Below are positions 33,778 to 42,088 of a stretch of DNA of 64,000 nucleotides, piece by piece. The stretch is taken from positions 1 to 64,000 of the forward strand of contig DATKFG010000077.1 of assembly GCA_035511515.1 (NCBI GenBank), written 5' to 3'. Every line of letters starts with the position of its first letter. Position 1 is the stretch's first letter. A program made the position numbers and the translations under genes. This DNA is from VBCK01 sp035511515 (GTDB lineage Bacteria; Pseudomonadota; Gammaproteobacteria; Burkholderiales; Burkholderiaceae_F). A model generated the notes under the pieces. That model did no database searches, was not told the origin of the DNA, and saw only the letters and a list, made by a program, of their open reading frames with translations.

Positions 33778-34767
33778 TCACGTAGAAAGATTCTGTGGCA
33801 GAGGCGAGGCTGCCAGCAGCGGCGCCGCCGCCAGACCGAGCAGAACTGCGCTCACCCCGTAGAGAGCGCCCGCCGTGACCGCCGTTTGCGGATCGACCCC
33901 GACCAGCGGAAACGCGAGCAAAGCCATCAGCTCCCGGGCGCCGAAGCCGCCGTAGGACAGCGGCACCACGCCCGCGATGAACACCGGAGCCGCGATCGCC
34001 TGCACCGCCAGGTAGCCGGCTGCGCCTCCGGCCGCAATCTGACACAGCCACAGTGCGAGCGCGCTCAGCACCTGCACCAGCAGGGAGATCCACAGCGAGC
34101 GCGCCAGCGGCCGCCCGCGCGCCACGGTCAGCTCGTGCAGCTCGGCCAGTCGCGCCAGCAGGCGCGATGAGCCGCCCCGCGCGCGGGCGCTCGCCATCGG
34201 CACCCGCAGCGGCACGAAGGGCAGCGCCACCGCGGCCGACAGCGCGCCCAGGTAGGCCCACGCGATCGACCGCACGTCCAGCCGGGCGGCGCTACCCGGA
34301 AGGTGCAGCGCATCCAGGTGACCGCTGAAGACCAGGCCGAGCCCGGTGCACAGCGACAGCAGGCACAGGATCCACAGGCCGCTGGCGCGGTCGAGCAGCA
34401 CCGACAGCGCCGACTCGCCCAGCGGATTGCCGAGGCGCTGCAGGCGCACGCTGCGCAAGGTATCGCCGCCCAGAGTCGCTCCCGGCAGCACCACGTTGAT
34501 CGCCATCGCCTGCGCGTAGGCAAGCCGCAGGTCGCGCGCCGGCGCCTTCAGACCCAGGATGCCGGCGATCGAGATCCAGCGTGCTGCCGAAATCCACTGC
34601 GCAGCGGCCACCGCGAGCACGGCGAGCGCGAACCAGACCGGGTCGACGCGGCGCACCTGCTCCAGCAGCGCACGCAAGCCGACCAGCCAGGCCGCCAGCG
34701 CGAGCAGCGCCAGCGCCACCAGCAGGCGCAAGGACAGCATCGCGAGCCGCCGGCCCGGCCAGCTCAC
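33778..34767 (-). CDS. UPF0104/lysylphosphatidylglycerol synthase-TM family membrane protein
   Basis: This 329-residue protein has about eight hydrophobic segments. The family landmarks are AYAQAMAINVVLPGATLGGD, the polar DRASGLWIL loop and VPLSYGGFGARELMAL near the C-terminus. Members are often found beside membrane glycosyltransferases and may act as lipid or lipid-sugar transporters; the mechanism is unproven. Its start overlaps the GT2 stop by 4 bases, so the two are coupled. Confidence 0.75.
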   Translation of the reverse strand: MSWPGRRLAMLSLRLLVALALLALAAWLVGLRALLEQVRRVDPVWFALAVLAVAAAQWISAARWISIAGILGLKAPARDLRLAYAQAMAINVVLPGATLGGDTLRSVRLQRLGNPLGESALSVLLDRASGLWILCLLSLCTGLGLVFSGHLDALHLPGSAARLDVRSIAWAYLGALSAAVALPFVPLRVPMASARARGGSSRLLARLAELHELTVARGRPLARSLWISLLVQVLSALALWLCQIAAGGAAGYLAVQAIAAPVFIAGVVPLSYGGFGARELMALLAFPLVGVDPQTAVTAGALYGVSAVLLGLAAAPLLAASPLPQNLST

Positions 34768-35852
34768 CCGGGGTCCCTCAGAGCATCCTTCTTTACGTTC
34801 ACAGGGGCCGTGCCCGTGTCCAGGCCCCTGAGCACGTACTGCCGCCTTCCTTCAGGCTCGTGATACACGCGGGTGAGCAGCTCGCCCAGCACGCCGGTCG
34901 CGAGCAGCTGCACGCCGATCAGCGTCAGCAGCGCGCCCAGAAGCAGCAGCGGGCGGCCGCCGATCGGGTGGCCGAGCACGAGCTTGTCCACCGCCAGGTA
35001 CAGCAGCAGAACCGAACCGATCGCGATCAACACGCTGCCGACCGCGCCGAAGGCGTGCAGCGGCCGGTGCAGGAAGCGCATCATGAACTTGACCCACAGC
35101 AGGTCGAGCAGCACGCGAAATACGCGGTCGATGCCGTACTTCGAGCTGCCGCGCGTGCGGGGATGGTGGCGCACCGGCACCTCGACCAGGCGCGCGCCGG
35201 CTTCCACGGCCAGCGCCGGGATGAATCGATGCATCTCGCCGTACAGCCTCACGTTCGCCAGAATCGGTCGCCGATACACCTTCAGCGCGCAGCCATAGTC
35301 GTGCAGGCGCACCCCGGTCACCGCCGAGATCAGCCGGTTCGCAATCCACGAGGGCAGCTTGCGAGACCAGGTCGCGTCCTGCCGCTGCTTGCGCCATCCG
35401 GATACGGCGTCGATCGAGCGGTCGGCCTCCAGCAGGTCGAGCAGGCGGGGAATCTCGGCCGGCTCGTTCTGCAGGTCGCCGTCCAGCGTCACCACCAGCT
35501 CGCCGCTGGCGTGGTCGAAGCCGGCCTGCAGCGCGGTCGACTGGCCGTAGTTGCGGATCAGCGCCAGCGGCTTGAGCCAGTCGCGGCCACGCGCGAGCTC
35601 GGCCAGCAGCGGCTGCGAGCCGTCGGTCGAGCCATCGTCGACCAGTACCAGCTCGAAAGGACGCCCGGTCGGAGCCATCGCCGCGTCGATCCGGGCGACC
35701 AGTTCGCTCAAGTTGTCGCGTTCGTTGAAAACGGGCACGACGATCGACACCGACGCTGCGGGAGCCGCCCGTCCGGGGCCGCGCCGCTGCTCGTCGGCGC
35801 GGCCGCCGGCCGGCGCGCGGCCGTCGTGATCGATGCTGGCGATGGATGCCAT
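34764..35852 (-). CDS. Membrane GT2 glycosyltransferase (polyprenyl-phosphate sugar synthase type)
   Basis: This protein of about 362 residues has a GT-A domain with VSIVVPVFNERDNLSEL near residue 35, LVDDGSTDGSQ and the metal-binding TLDGDLQNEP, followed by two C-terminal membrane helices. This is the ArnC/GtrB/DPM1 architecture, which charges a polyprenyl phosphate with one sugar for transfer outside the membrane. ugd and a UDP-GlcA epimerase lie divergently upstream, so the sugar may be galacturonate (as for RgtE-like enzymes). ATG 35852 is preferred; an extension to 35966 is possible. Confidence 0.8.
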   Translation of the reverse strand: MASIASIDHDGRAPAGGRADEQRRGPGRAAPAASVSIVVPVFNERDNLSELVARIDAAMAPTGRPFELVLVDDGSTDGSQPLLAELARGRDWLKPLALIRNYGQSTALQAGFDHASGELVVTLDGDLQNEPAEIPRLLDLLEADRSIDAVSGWRKQRQDATWSRKLPSWIANRLISAVTGVRLHDYGCALKVYRRPILANVRLYGEMHRFIPALAVEAGARLVEVPVRHHPRTRGSSKYGIDRVFRVLLDLLWVKFMMRFLHRPLHAFGAVGSVLIAIGSVLLLYLAVDKLVLGHPIGGRPLLLLGALLTLIGVQLLATGVLGELLTRVYHEPEGRRQYVLRGLDTGTAPVNVKKDALRDPG

Positions 35853-36010
35853 CTGGTCGCGCTTCAGCGAGAGTTTGACGTCAGAGCACAAGTCATCCGG
35901 CGGTAATGATAGGCGCGGCCCGGCACGATCGTTAAGCACTGTCTGCGTACAATCACCGGGCCTCATCTTCCTCCCGTCGCGGCGCAGCGCAGCCGTTCAA
36001 AGGCCGTCGA

Positions 36011-37345
36011 ATGAAGATCACCGTGATCGGAACCGGCTATGTAGGACTCGTCACCGGAGTCTGCTTCGCCGATGTCGGCAACGACGTGCTGTGCATCGAC
36101 ATCGACGAGTCCAAGATCCAGCGCCTGCTGCGTGGCGAGATGCCGATCCACGAACCCGGGCTGGACGATGTTGCAGCCCGCAATGTGCGCGCGGGACGCC
36201 TTAATTTTTCGTCGGACTACGGGCGCGCGATCGCCCATTCGGACGTCTTCTTCATCGCGGTCGGAACCCCCACCGACGAGGACGGCTCGGCCGATGTGCG
36301 CCATGTCGAGGCCGCAGCCCGCGAGCTCGGCAGCCGCCTGCATCGCCAGGCGCTGCTGGTGGTCAAGTCCACGGTGCCGGTCGGCACGGCCGAGCGCGTG
36401 CGCCGGGCGGTCGAGGAGGAACTGGCCGCGCGCGCTGTCAAGGTGCCGATTTCGGTCGCATCGAATCCCGAATTTCTGAAGGAAGGCGCCGCGATGCAGG
36501 ACTTCATGCATCCGGATCGTATCGTCATCGGGGCCGAGGAGCGGTACGCGATCGATCTGCTGACCGAGCTGTACGCGCCGTTCAATCGCAACCGCGAACG
36601 GCTGGTCGTGCTGGACACGCGTTCCTCGGAGCTGGCCAAGTACGCGGCCAATGCGATGCTCGCGACCCGGATTTCGTTCATGAACGAGCTGGCGCGCCTT
36701 TCCGAGAAGCTGGGCGCCGATATCGAGCGCGTGCGCCACGCGATCGGAGCCGATCCGCGCATCGGACCGAGCTTCCTGTACGCGGGCGCCGGTTATGGCG
36801 GCTCGTGCTTTCCGAAGGACGTGCGCGCGCTGCTGGCGATGGCGCGCGAAAACCTGCTGCCCGCGCGCGTGCTGTCGGCGGTACACGACGTGAACGAGGA
36901 GCAGAAGCACCTGGTCGCCAGCCGGCTGCGCGAAGCGCTCGGCAGCGATCTGCACGGCAAGGTGGTCGCCGTCTGGGGCCTGGCGTTCAAGCCGAACACC
37001 GACGATGTGCGCGAGGCACCCAGCCTGGTGCTGATCCGCGACGTGATCGATTCCGGGGCGCGCGTGCGCGCCTACGACCCGCAGGCCCGGCACACCGCGG
37101 CCAGGTTTCTGAGCGAGCTGAAGCGGCGCATCGAATTCTGCGATTCGGCCCACCAGGCCTGCGAAGGCGCCGATGCGCTGGTGGTGGTCACCGAGTGGCT
37201 GGAATTCCGCAGCCCCGACTTCGCGTGGCTGGCTCGCACGCTGCGCGCGGGCGTGCTGATCGACGGCCGCAACCTGTACGAGCCGCGTCTGGCCCGGGCC
37301 GCCGGACTGCGGTACTACGGGATCGGCCGGGGGCCGGCCCGCTGA
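36011..37345 (+). CDS. ugd: UDP-glucose 6-dehydrogenase
   Basis: This 444-residue enzyme oxidises UDP-glucose to UDP-glucuronate with two NAD. The N-terminal NAD site is ITVIGTGYVGLVTGVCFADVG (landmark only), the middle has SNPEFLKEGAAMQDFM, and the catalytic cysteine lies in AGYGGSCFPKD. Its product feeds the epimerase 25 bases downstream. A TACAAT (35948-35953) about 58 bases before the ATG is a possible -10 element of a divergent promoter shared with the GT2 unit. Confidence 0.95.
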   Translation: MKITVIGTGYVGLVTGVCFADVGNDVLCIDIDESKIQRLLRGEMPIHEPGLDDVAARNVRAGRLNFSSDYGRAIAHSDVFFIAVGTPTDEDGSADVRHVEAAARELGSRLHRQALLVVKSTVPVGTAERVRRAVEEELAARAVKVPISVASNPEFLKEGAAMQDFMHPDRIVIGAEERYAIDLLTELYAPFNRNRERLVVLDTRSSELAKYAANAMLATRISFMNELARLSEKLGADIERVRHAIGADPRIGPSFLYAGAGYGGSCFPKDVRALLAMARENLLPARVLSAVHDVNEEQKHLVASRLREALGSDLHGKVVAVWGLAFKPNTDDVREAPSLVLIRDVIDSGARVRAYDPQARHTAARFLSELKRRIEFCDSAHQACEGADALVVVTEWLEFRSPDFAWLARTLRAGVLIDGRNLYEPRLARAAGLRYYGIGRGPAR

Positions 37346-37370
37346 ACGGCGCAAGGCCTCGTCCGATCCC

Positions 37371-38342
37371 ATGATATTGGTCACCGGCAGCGCCGGCTTC
37401 ATCGGACAAGCCGTGTGCGCCGCGCTGCTGGCGCGCGGCGAGCACGTGGTGGGTCTGGACAATTTCAACGACTACTACGAGCCGAGGCTGAAACGCGACC
37501 GCGTCGCACGCCTTGCTTCGGAGGCGCACTTTGCGCAGGTCGAGGCCGAGCTGGCGGACCGCGCCGCGCTGGACGCGCTGTTCGCGCGCTTGCGGCCGCG
37601 TCGCATCGTTCACCTGGCGGCACAGGCGGGCGTGCGCCATTCGTTCGATCATCCGGAGGCCTATGTCCGCAGCAACCTGGTCGGCTTCGTCAACCTGCTG
37701 GAAGCGGCCCGCCACGACGGTTCAATCGAGCATCTCGTCTATGCGTCCTCTTCGAGCGTATATGGCGGCAATCTGAAACAGCCGTTCTCGGTGGACGATG
37801 CCGTCGATCAGCCGATCAGCCTGTACGCGGCGACCAAGCGGGCCAACGAGCTGATGGCGCGCGTGTACGCGCTGCAGTTCGGACTGAGGCTGACCGGTTT
37901 GCGCTATTTCACCGTGTACGGTCCGTGGGGCAGGCCGGACATGGCTCCGGTAAAGTTTGCGCGCGCGCTGCTGGCTGACCGTCCGATCGAGGTGTACGGC
38001 CATGGCGACATGCGGCGCGACTTCACCTATATCGACGACGCCGTGGCCGGCACGCTGGCCGCGCTGGACGACACCCGGCACTTCGGCGCAGTGCCGCACC
38101 GCCTGTACAACCTGGGCAACAGCCACCCCGAGCCGCTGATGCGTTTCATCCAGGAGCTGGCGCGGGCGGCCGGGCGCAGCCCGGTTCTGCAGATGCGGCC
38201 GATGCAACCGGGCGACGTGCGCTCCACTTCGGCCGACATCGAGGCCACCACGCGCGACCTGAACTGGCGCCCGACGACCCCGATCGAGGCCGGGCTGCCG
38301 CCGATGCTCGAGTGGTGTCGCAGCTACTACGGCGGCGGATAG
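37371..38342 (+). CDS. UDP-glucuronate 4-epimerase-like SDR enzyme
   Basis: This 323-residue extended SDR has the NAD motif VTGSAGFIGQAV (4-15), the DNFNDYYEPRLKRDR segment characteristic of UDP-glucuronate epimerases, Ser/Ser in YASSSSVYG, and catalytic YAATK. Coupling with ugd indicates UDP-glucose to UDP-glucuronate to UDP-galacturonate. UDP-galacturonate is a precursor for capsule, O-antigen or lipid A decoration. Confidence 0.85.
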   Translation: MILVTGSAGFIGQAVCAALLARGEHVVGLDNFNDYYEPRLKRDRVARLASEAHFAQVEAELADRAALDALFARLRPRRIVHLAAQAGVRHSFDHPEAYVRSNLVGFVNLLEAARHDGSIEHLVYASSSSVYGGNLKQPFSVDDAVDQPISLYAATKRANELMARVYALQFGLRLTGLRYFTVYGPWGRPDMAPVKFARALLADRPIEVYGHGDMRRDFTYIDDAVAGTLAALDDTRHFGAVPHRLYNLGNSHPEPLMRFIQELARAAGRSPVLQMRPMQPGDVRSTSADIEATTRDLNWRPTTPIEAGLPPMLEWCRSYYGGG

Positions 38343-38407
38343 TCAGGATTGCGCGCTGGGCGCGCTCCCGGGTCGAAGTCTGCAGCCCGGCACAGCGCGT
38401 GAATCCG

Positions 38408-39028
38408 TCAAGTGCCATGCCCCGCGTCCGGCGTCTGCTCCGCCGGCCAGGGGTGCTCGGACTTGCCGTTGAAGATGGAGTCCTTCTCGGCGGGCGCAAG
38501 GGTCCAGTCGCCCCGTGCGATCTCGGCCTGGAGCTGGCCGGGCGCCCAGCCCGAATGGCCGACGAAGATGCGCAGACCGTCCATGGGTTTATCCCGGCTG
38601 AGCAGCTCGCGCAGCAATTCCAGGCTCCCGCTGACGTAGACGCCCTCAAAGGCCTGGATCGCATGTTCGCGCGGCGTATCGGTGCGAAAAAGAAACCACA
38701 CGGTCTCGATTTCGACCGGGCCGCCGAAGTACACCTTGTCGTGCAGTTGCGCGAGGCGTTCCAGATCGGGGAAAAGATGCGAGACGGCAACCTTCGTGGG
38801 CCTGTTGATGATGACGCCGGCGGGGGCAGGACCGATGTTGTTCATCACCAGCACCACCGAGTCCTTGAAATGGGGATCGGGCAGCTCGGCGCGAGCAACG
38901 AGGAGGATTGCGGTTAAAGGCTTCGCGTCGTCGGCGGAGGTCGGCCACGACGTCCCGAACAGGAGCAGGAACGCGCACAGGGCTCGGGTCGCGTCCCGCA
39001 GGAGATGAAGGCACAAACCGCTTCTCAC
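38408..39028 (-). CDS. YqgE/AlgH family protein with an N-terminal signal-like segment
   Basis: This 206-residue protein has the UPF0301/AlgH core: LLVARAELPDPHFKDSVVLVM, GVIINRPTKVAVSHLFPD, VYFGGPVEIETVWFLFRT and HSGWAPGQLQAEIARGDWTLAP. Most family members are about 185 residues and cytoplasmic. Here a hydrophobic stretch (RALCAFLLLFGTSWPTSADD, about 15-34) precedes the core and looks like a signal peptide with cleavage near ADD. The function of the family is unresolved. The neighbours (pyrC, aspartase) give no functional hint. Confidence 0.85.
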   Translation of the reverse strand: MRSGLCLHLLRDATRALCAFLLLFGTSWPTSADDAKPLTAILLVARAELPDPHFKDSVVLVMNNIGPAPAGVIINRPTKVAVSHLFPDLERLAQLHDKVYFGGPVEIETVWFLFRTDTPREHAIQAFEGVYVSGSLELLRELLSRDKPMDGLRIFVGHSGWAPGQLQAEIARGDWTLAPAEKDSIFNGKSEHPWPAEQTPDAGHGT

Positions 39029-39090
39029 TGGCCGACACCCGCCTCCGTGTCAGTTAGCGCAGTGTATCCGACCGCTTGCGGGCGAGCTCC

Positions 39091-39375
39091 TCAGGACGGG
39101 TCGTCGACCAGGGCGCGCCCCGCTTTCGTAGCCAGGAACCACGCCGACAGAGACAGGTCGGACGGTGCGATGGGCCGGTAAGAGTTCGACTTTTGATCCA
39201 GTTCGAATGCCTGCACCAGGCCGCTCGCCACCAGCCGCGCCAGCGCAGCGCAAACCGACTCGTTTGAAACCGAGCTTCCGAATTCGAGGGCGATGCCCCC
39301 GGCGAGGGTCTTGGGCGTCTCGAAATCGTCCAAGAGCCATCCCAGCACTTCGGCTTCCAGCGGATCGAGGTTCAT
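39091..39375 (-). CDS. Small hypothetical protein, winged-helix-like
   Basis: This 94-residue protein has no recognised family. The pattern VLGWLLDDFETPKTLAGGIALEF, SVSNESVCAALARLVASGLVQAFELD reads like a winged-helix DNA-binding fold: helix, helix, recognition helix, wing. It lacks any signal or membrane segment. It lies 4 bases downstream of pyrC on the same strand, so it is probably co-transcribed. ATG 39375 is the first in-frame start outside pyrC. Confidence 0.6.
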   Translation of the reverse strand: MNLDPLEAEVLGWLLDDFETPKTLAGGIALEFGSSVSNESVCAALARLVASGLVQAFELDQKSNSYRPIAPSDLSLSAWFLATKAGRALVDDPS

Positions 39376-39379
39376 GCGA

Positions 39380-40429
39380 TCAGATCGCGAGCTTCCACTG
39401 AAACGTCTCGCCCGCCCCGAGCGGAACCACCCGCTCGGCCCCAAATGCCAGATCGGCAGGCGCCTGCCAGGGCTCGCGCCGCAGGGTGATTGTCTCGCGA
39501 TTGCGCGGCAGGCGGTAGAAATCGGCGCCGTGAAAGCTCGCGAACGCCTCGAGGCGGTCCAGGGCGCCGGCCTGCTCGAAACAGTCGGCGTACATCGGCA
39601 GCGCCACGGGCGCCGTGAAGCAGCCCGCGCATCCGCACGCCGATTCCTTGTCACGCACCGCGTGCGGCGCGCTGTCGGTTCCCAGGAAGAACTTCGCACT
39701 GCCGCCGGTGGCTGCCCGCAGCAACGCCTGCCGATGCATCTCACGCTTCAGTACCGGCAGGCAGTACAGGTGGGGCCGGATCCCGTTGCGGCCGTCCGGA
39801 CCGACAAACAGCGCGTTGCGGCTGTAGCGCAGGTGGTGGGCGGTGATCGTCGCTGCGATCCGATCGCCGCCCTCCTGCACACACTGCACCGCCTCGCACG
39901 TGGTGATGTGCTCGAACACGATGCGCAGCGACGGAAAGCGGCGGCGCAGCGGCAGCAGCACCGAATCGATGAACGCGCGCTCGCGGTCGAACACGTCGGC
40001 CGCCGGGTCGGTCGACTCGCCGTGCACGAGCAGCGGAAGGTCCAGCGCCTGCATGGCCTCCAGCGCCGGCGCACATCGAACCGGATCGGTCACCCCGCTT
40101 TCCGAATGCGTGGTCGCGCCGGACGGATACAGCTTGACCGCGTGCACCAGACCCGAAGCGTGCGCGCGCCGGACCTCGGCGGCGGGCGTCGCGTCCGTCA
40201 GATACAGCGTCATCAGCGGCTCGAAGCGGTGCCCGGTCGGCAGCGCCGCCAGGATGCGCTCACGGTACGCAAGCGCCTGCTCGGTGCGCGTCACCGGCGG
40301 GCGCAAATTGGGCATCACGATGGCGCGGGCGAACACTCCCGAGGTGTGCATCAGCGCGTCCTTCAGCACCGGGCCGTCTCGCAGGTGCAGGTGCCAGTCG
40401 TCGGGACGCGTGATGGCCAGCGTCTGCAT
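39380..40429 (-). CDS. pyrC: Dihydroorotase
   Basis: This 349-residue class II dihydroorotase catalyses the third step of pyrimidine synthesis. Metal ligands are visible: DDWHLHLRDG (His-x-His), the carboxylated Lys in VKLYPSGATTHSESGVTD, HGE, and His in FEHITT; GTDSAPH carries the catalytic Asp. The start is ATG 40429; a GTG four codons earlier (40441) overlaps the aspA stop as GTGA and is an alternative. The length matches E. coli PyrC (about 348). Confidence 0.96.
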   Translation of the reverse strand: MQTLAITRPDDWHLHLRDGPVLKDALMHTSGVFARAIVMPNLRPPVTRTEQALAYRERILAALPTGHRFEPLMTLYLTDATPAAEVRRAHASGLVHAVKLYPSGATTHSESGVTDPVRCAPALEAMQALDLPLLVHGESTDPAADVFDRERAFIDSVLLPLRRRFPSLRIVFEHITTCEAVQCVQEGGDRIAATITAHHLRYSRNALFVGPDGRNGIRPHLYCLPVLKREMHRQALLRAATGGSAKFFLGTDSAPHAVRDKESACGCAGCFTAPVALPMYADCFEQAGALDRLEAFASFHGADFYRLPRNRETITLRREPWQAPADLAFGAERVVPLGAGETFQWKLAI

Positions 40430-40437
40430 CGGCGCCG

Positions 40438-41883
40438 TCACGCCTTGGGCGTGCGCCGGATCTTGGTCGGGCGCGTCAGGACCTCCGGCTGAAGGATCTC
40501 GCGCAGCTGTGCGGCCGAGATCAGGCCCCGTTCGAGCACGAGCTCGGCCACAGGGCGCCCGAACTTGATCGCATCCTTGGCCACCTCGGATGCCGCCTCG
40601 TACCCGATATACGGATTGAGCGCGGTGGCCAGGCCGGCCGACAGGTTCACTCTCTTTTCCAGCAGTTCGACGTTGGCGCGGATGCCGTCCACGCAGTTGT
40701 GGGCCAGCGTGCCACAGGCGGCCTGCAGGTGCGTGATCGACTTGAACAACGAGTAGGCCATGATCGGCTCGAAAGCGTTCAGCTGCAGCTGCCCGGCCTC
40801 GGAGGCCATCGTCACCGTGATGTCGTTGCCGATCACCTCGAACGCGACCTGATTCACGACCTCGGGAATGATCGGGTTGACCTTGCCCGGCATGATCGAA
40901 GAGCCGGCGGCGCGGGGCGGCAGCATGATCTCGCTCAACCCGGCCTGGGGGCCGGAGGAGAGCAGCCGCAGGTCGTTGCAGGTCTTGGACAGCTTGCACG
41001 CGATCCGCTTGAGCACGCCGGACAGCTGAACGAAGGCGCCCGTGTCCTGCGTGGCCTCGATGAAATTGGCGGCCGGCTTGATCGGCACGCCCGAAAACTG
41101 CGCCAGGTAGCGGCAGGCGAGCGGAGCGTAGTCCGGATCGGTGTTGATGCCGGTGCCGATCGCCGTGGCGCCCAGGTTCACCTCGGTGATCAGCGCCATC
41201 GCCTCGCGCAAGCGCTCCTCGTCCTCACCGAGCATGATCGCGTACGTCGTGAATTCCTGCCCCAGCGTCATCGGCACCGCGTCCTGCAGCTGGGTGCGGC
41301 CGATCTTCAGGATCTCGCGGAACTCGAACGCCTTCTTCTCGAAGGAGCCGCGCAGATCGGCCATCGCAGCGAGCAGCCGCCCGATCGCGAAGCACAGGCC
41401 CACCTTGACCGCGGTCGGATACGTATCGTTGGTGCTCTGCGAGGCGTTGACATCGTCGATCGGATGCAGCACCTTGTACTCGCCGCGCCCATGGCCCATC
41501 AGCTCCAGCCCGCGGTTGGCGATCACCTCGTTGAAGTTCATGTTGGTCGAGGTGCCCGCCCCGCCCTGGATCACGTCGACCACGAACTGGTCATGCAACT
41601 GGCCGGACTCGATCTCCTCGCAGGCCCGCACGATCGCGTCCGCCTTGACGGGCTCGATCAGTTTCAGATCGCGGTTCGCGCTGGCCGCCGCCCGCTTGAC
41701 GATCGCGAACGCACGGATCAGATCGGTCACCACGCCGATCGGCACCGACGAGATCGGGAAATTCTCCAGCGCCCGCATCGTATGGATGCCGTAGTACGCC
41801 TGCGCCGGAACGGCCATCTCCCCGAGGGAGTCGCGTTCCACGCGGACCTCGCCTGCTTGCTGGCCGATTTTCGTGCGCGTCAT
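40438..41883 (-). CDS. aspA: Aspartate ammonia-lyase
   Basis: This 481-residue member of the aspartase/fumarase superfamily has the active-site loop signature GSSIMPGKVNP. TSTNMNFNEVIANRGLEL, NASQSTNDTYPTAVKV and GRTQLQDAVPMTLGQEF are also aspartase-like; fumarase C would usually read differently around the THLQ loop. It interconverts aspartate with fumarate and ammonia. It lies 8 bases upstream of pyrC on the same strand, with aspartate use in pyrimidine synthesis a possible link. Confidence 0.9.
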   Translation of the reverse strand: MTRTKIGQQAGEVRVERDSLGEMAVPAQAYYGIHTMRALENFPISSVPIGVVTDLIRAFAIVKRAAASANRDLKLIEPVKADAIVRACEEIESGQLHDQFVVDVIQGGAGTSTNMNFNEVIANRGLELMGHGRGEYKVLHPIDDVNASQSTNDTYPTAVKVGLCFAIGRLLAAMADLRGSFEKKAFEFREILKIGRTQLQDAVPMTLGQEFTTYAIMLGEDEERLREAMALITEVNLGATAIGTGINTDPDYAPLACRYLAQFSGVPIKPAANFIEATQDTGAFVQLSGVLKRIACKLSKTCNDLRLLSSGPQAGLSEIMLPPRAAGSSIMPGKVNPIIPEVVNQVAFEVIGNDITVTMASEAGQLQLNAFEPIMAYSLFKSITHLQAACGTLAHNCVDGIRANVELLEKRVNLSAGLATALNPYIGYEAASEVAKDAIKFGRPVAELVLERGLISAAQLREILQPEVLTRPTKIRRTPKA

Positions 41884-41897
41884 CGTGTCTCTCCTGT

Positions 41898-42047
41898 CAC
41901 CGTCATCTCCGCCCCTGTCCCGCTGGCGCGGGGGCTGGACCTTCTGTCTCCACCCTCACCCTCTCCCGCTGGCGCGGGGCTGGACCTTCTGTCTCCACCC
42001 TCACCCCCGCCCCTCTCCCGCTGGCGCGGGAGAGGGGAGATTCGTGC
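41898..42047. repeat. Three tandem REP-like units
   Basis: The 205-base gap between the ABC exporter and aspA contains three head-to-tail copies of a unit with the core CCCGCTGGCGCGGG. Two are followed by GCTGGACCTTCTGTCTCCACCC, and the last forms the full hairpin CCCCTCTCCCGC/GCGGGAGAGGGG (about 42010-42037). Same family as the repeats at 30.2, 44.4 and 47.1 kb. Confidence 0.8.
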
Positions 42048-42072
42048 GGGGAATGGCCCATGGCCATTCCCC
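42048..42072. terminator. Perfect 11-bp inverted repeat, possible terminator
   Basis: GGGGAATGGCC (42048-42058) and GGCCATTCCCC (42062-42072) flank a 3-base loop, 16 bases after the ABC exporter stop. There is no T tract, so intrinsic termination is uncertain; it may stabilise the mRNA end. Confidence 0.45.
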
Positions 42073-42088
42073 GAAGGATCGGATGGGA

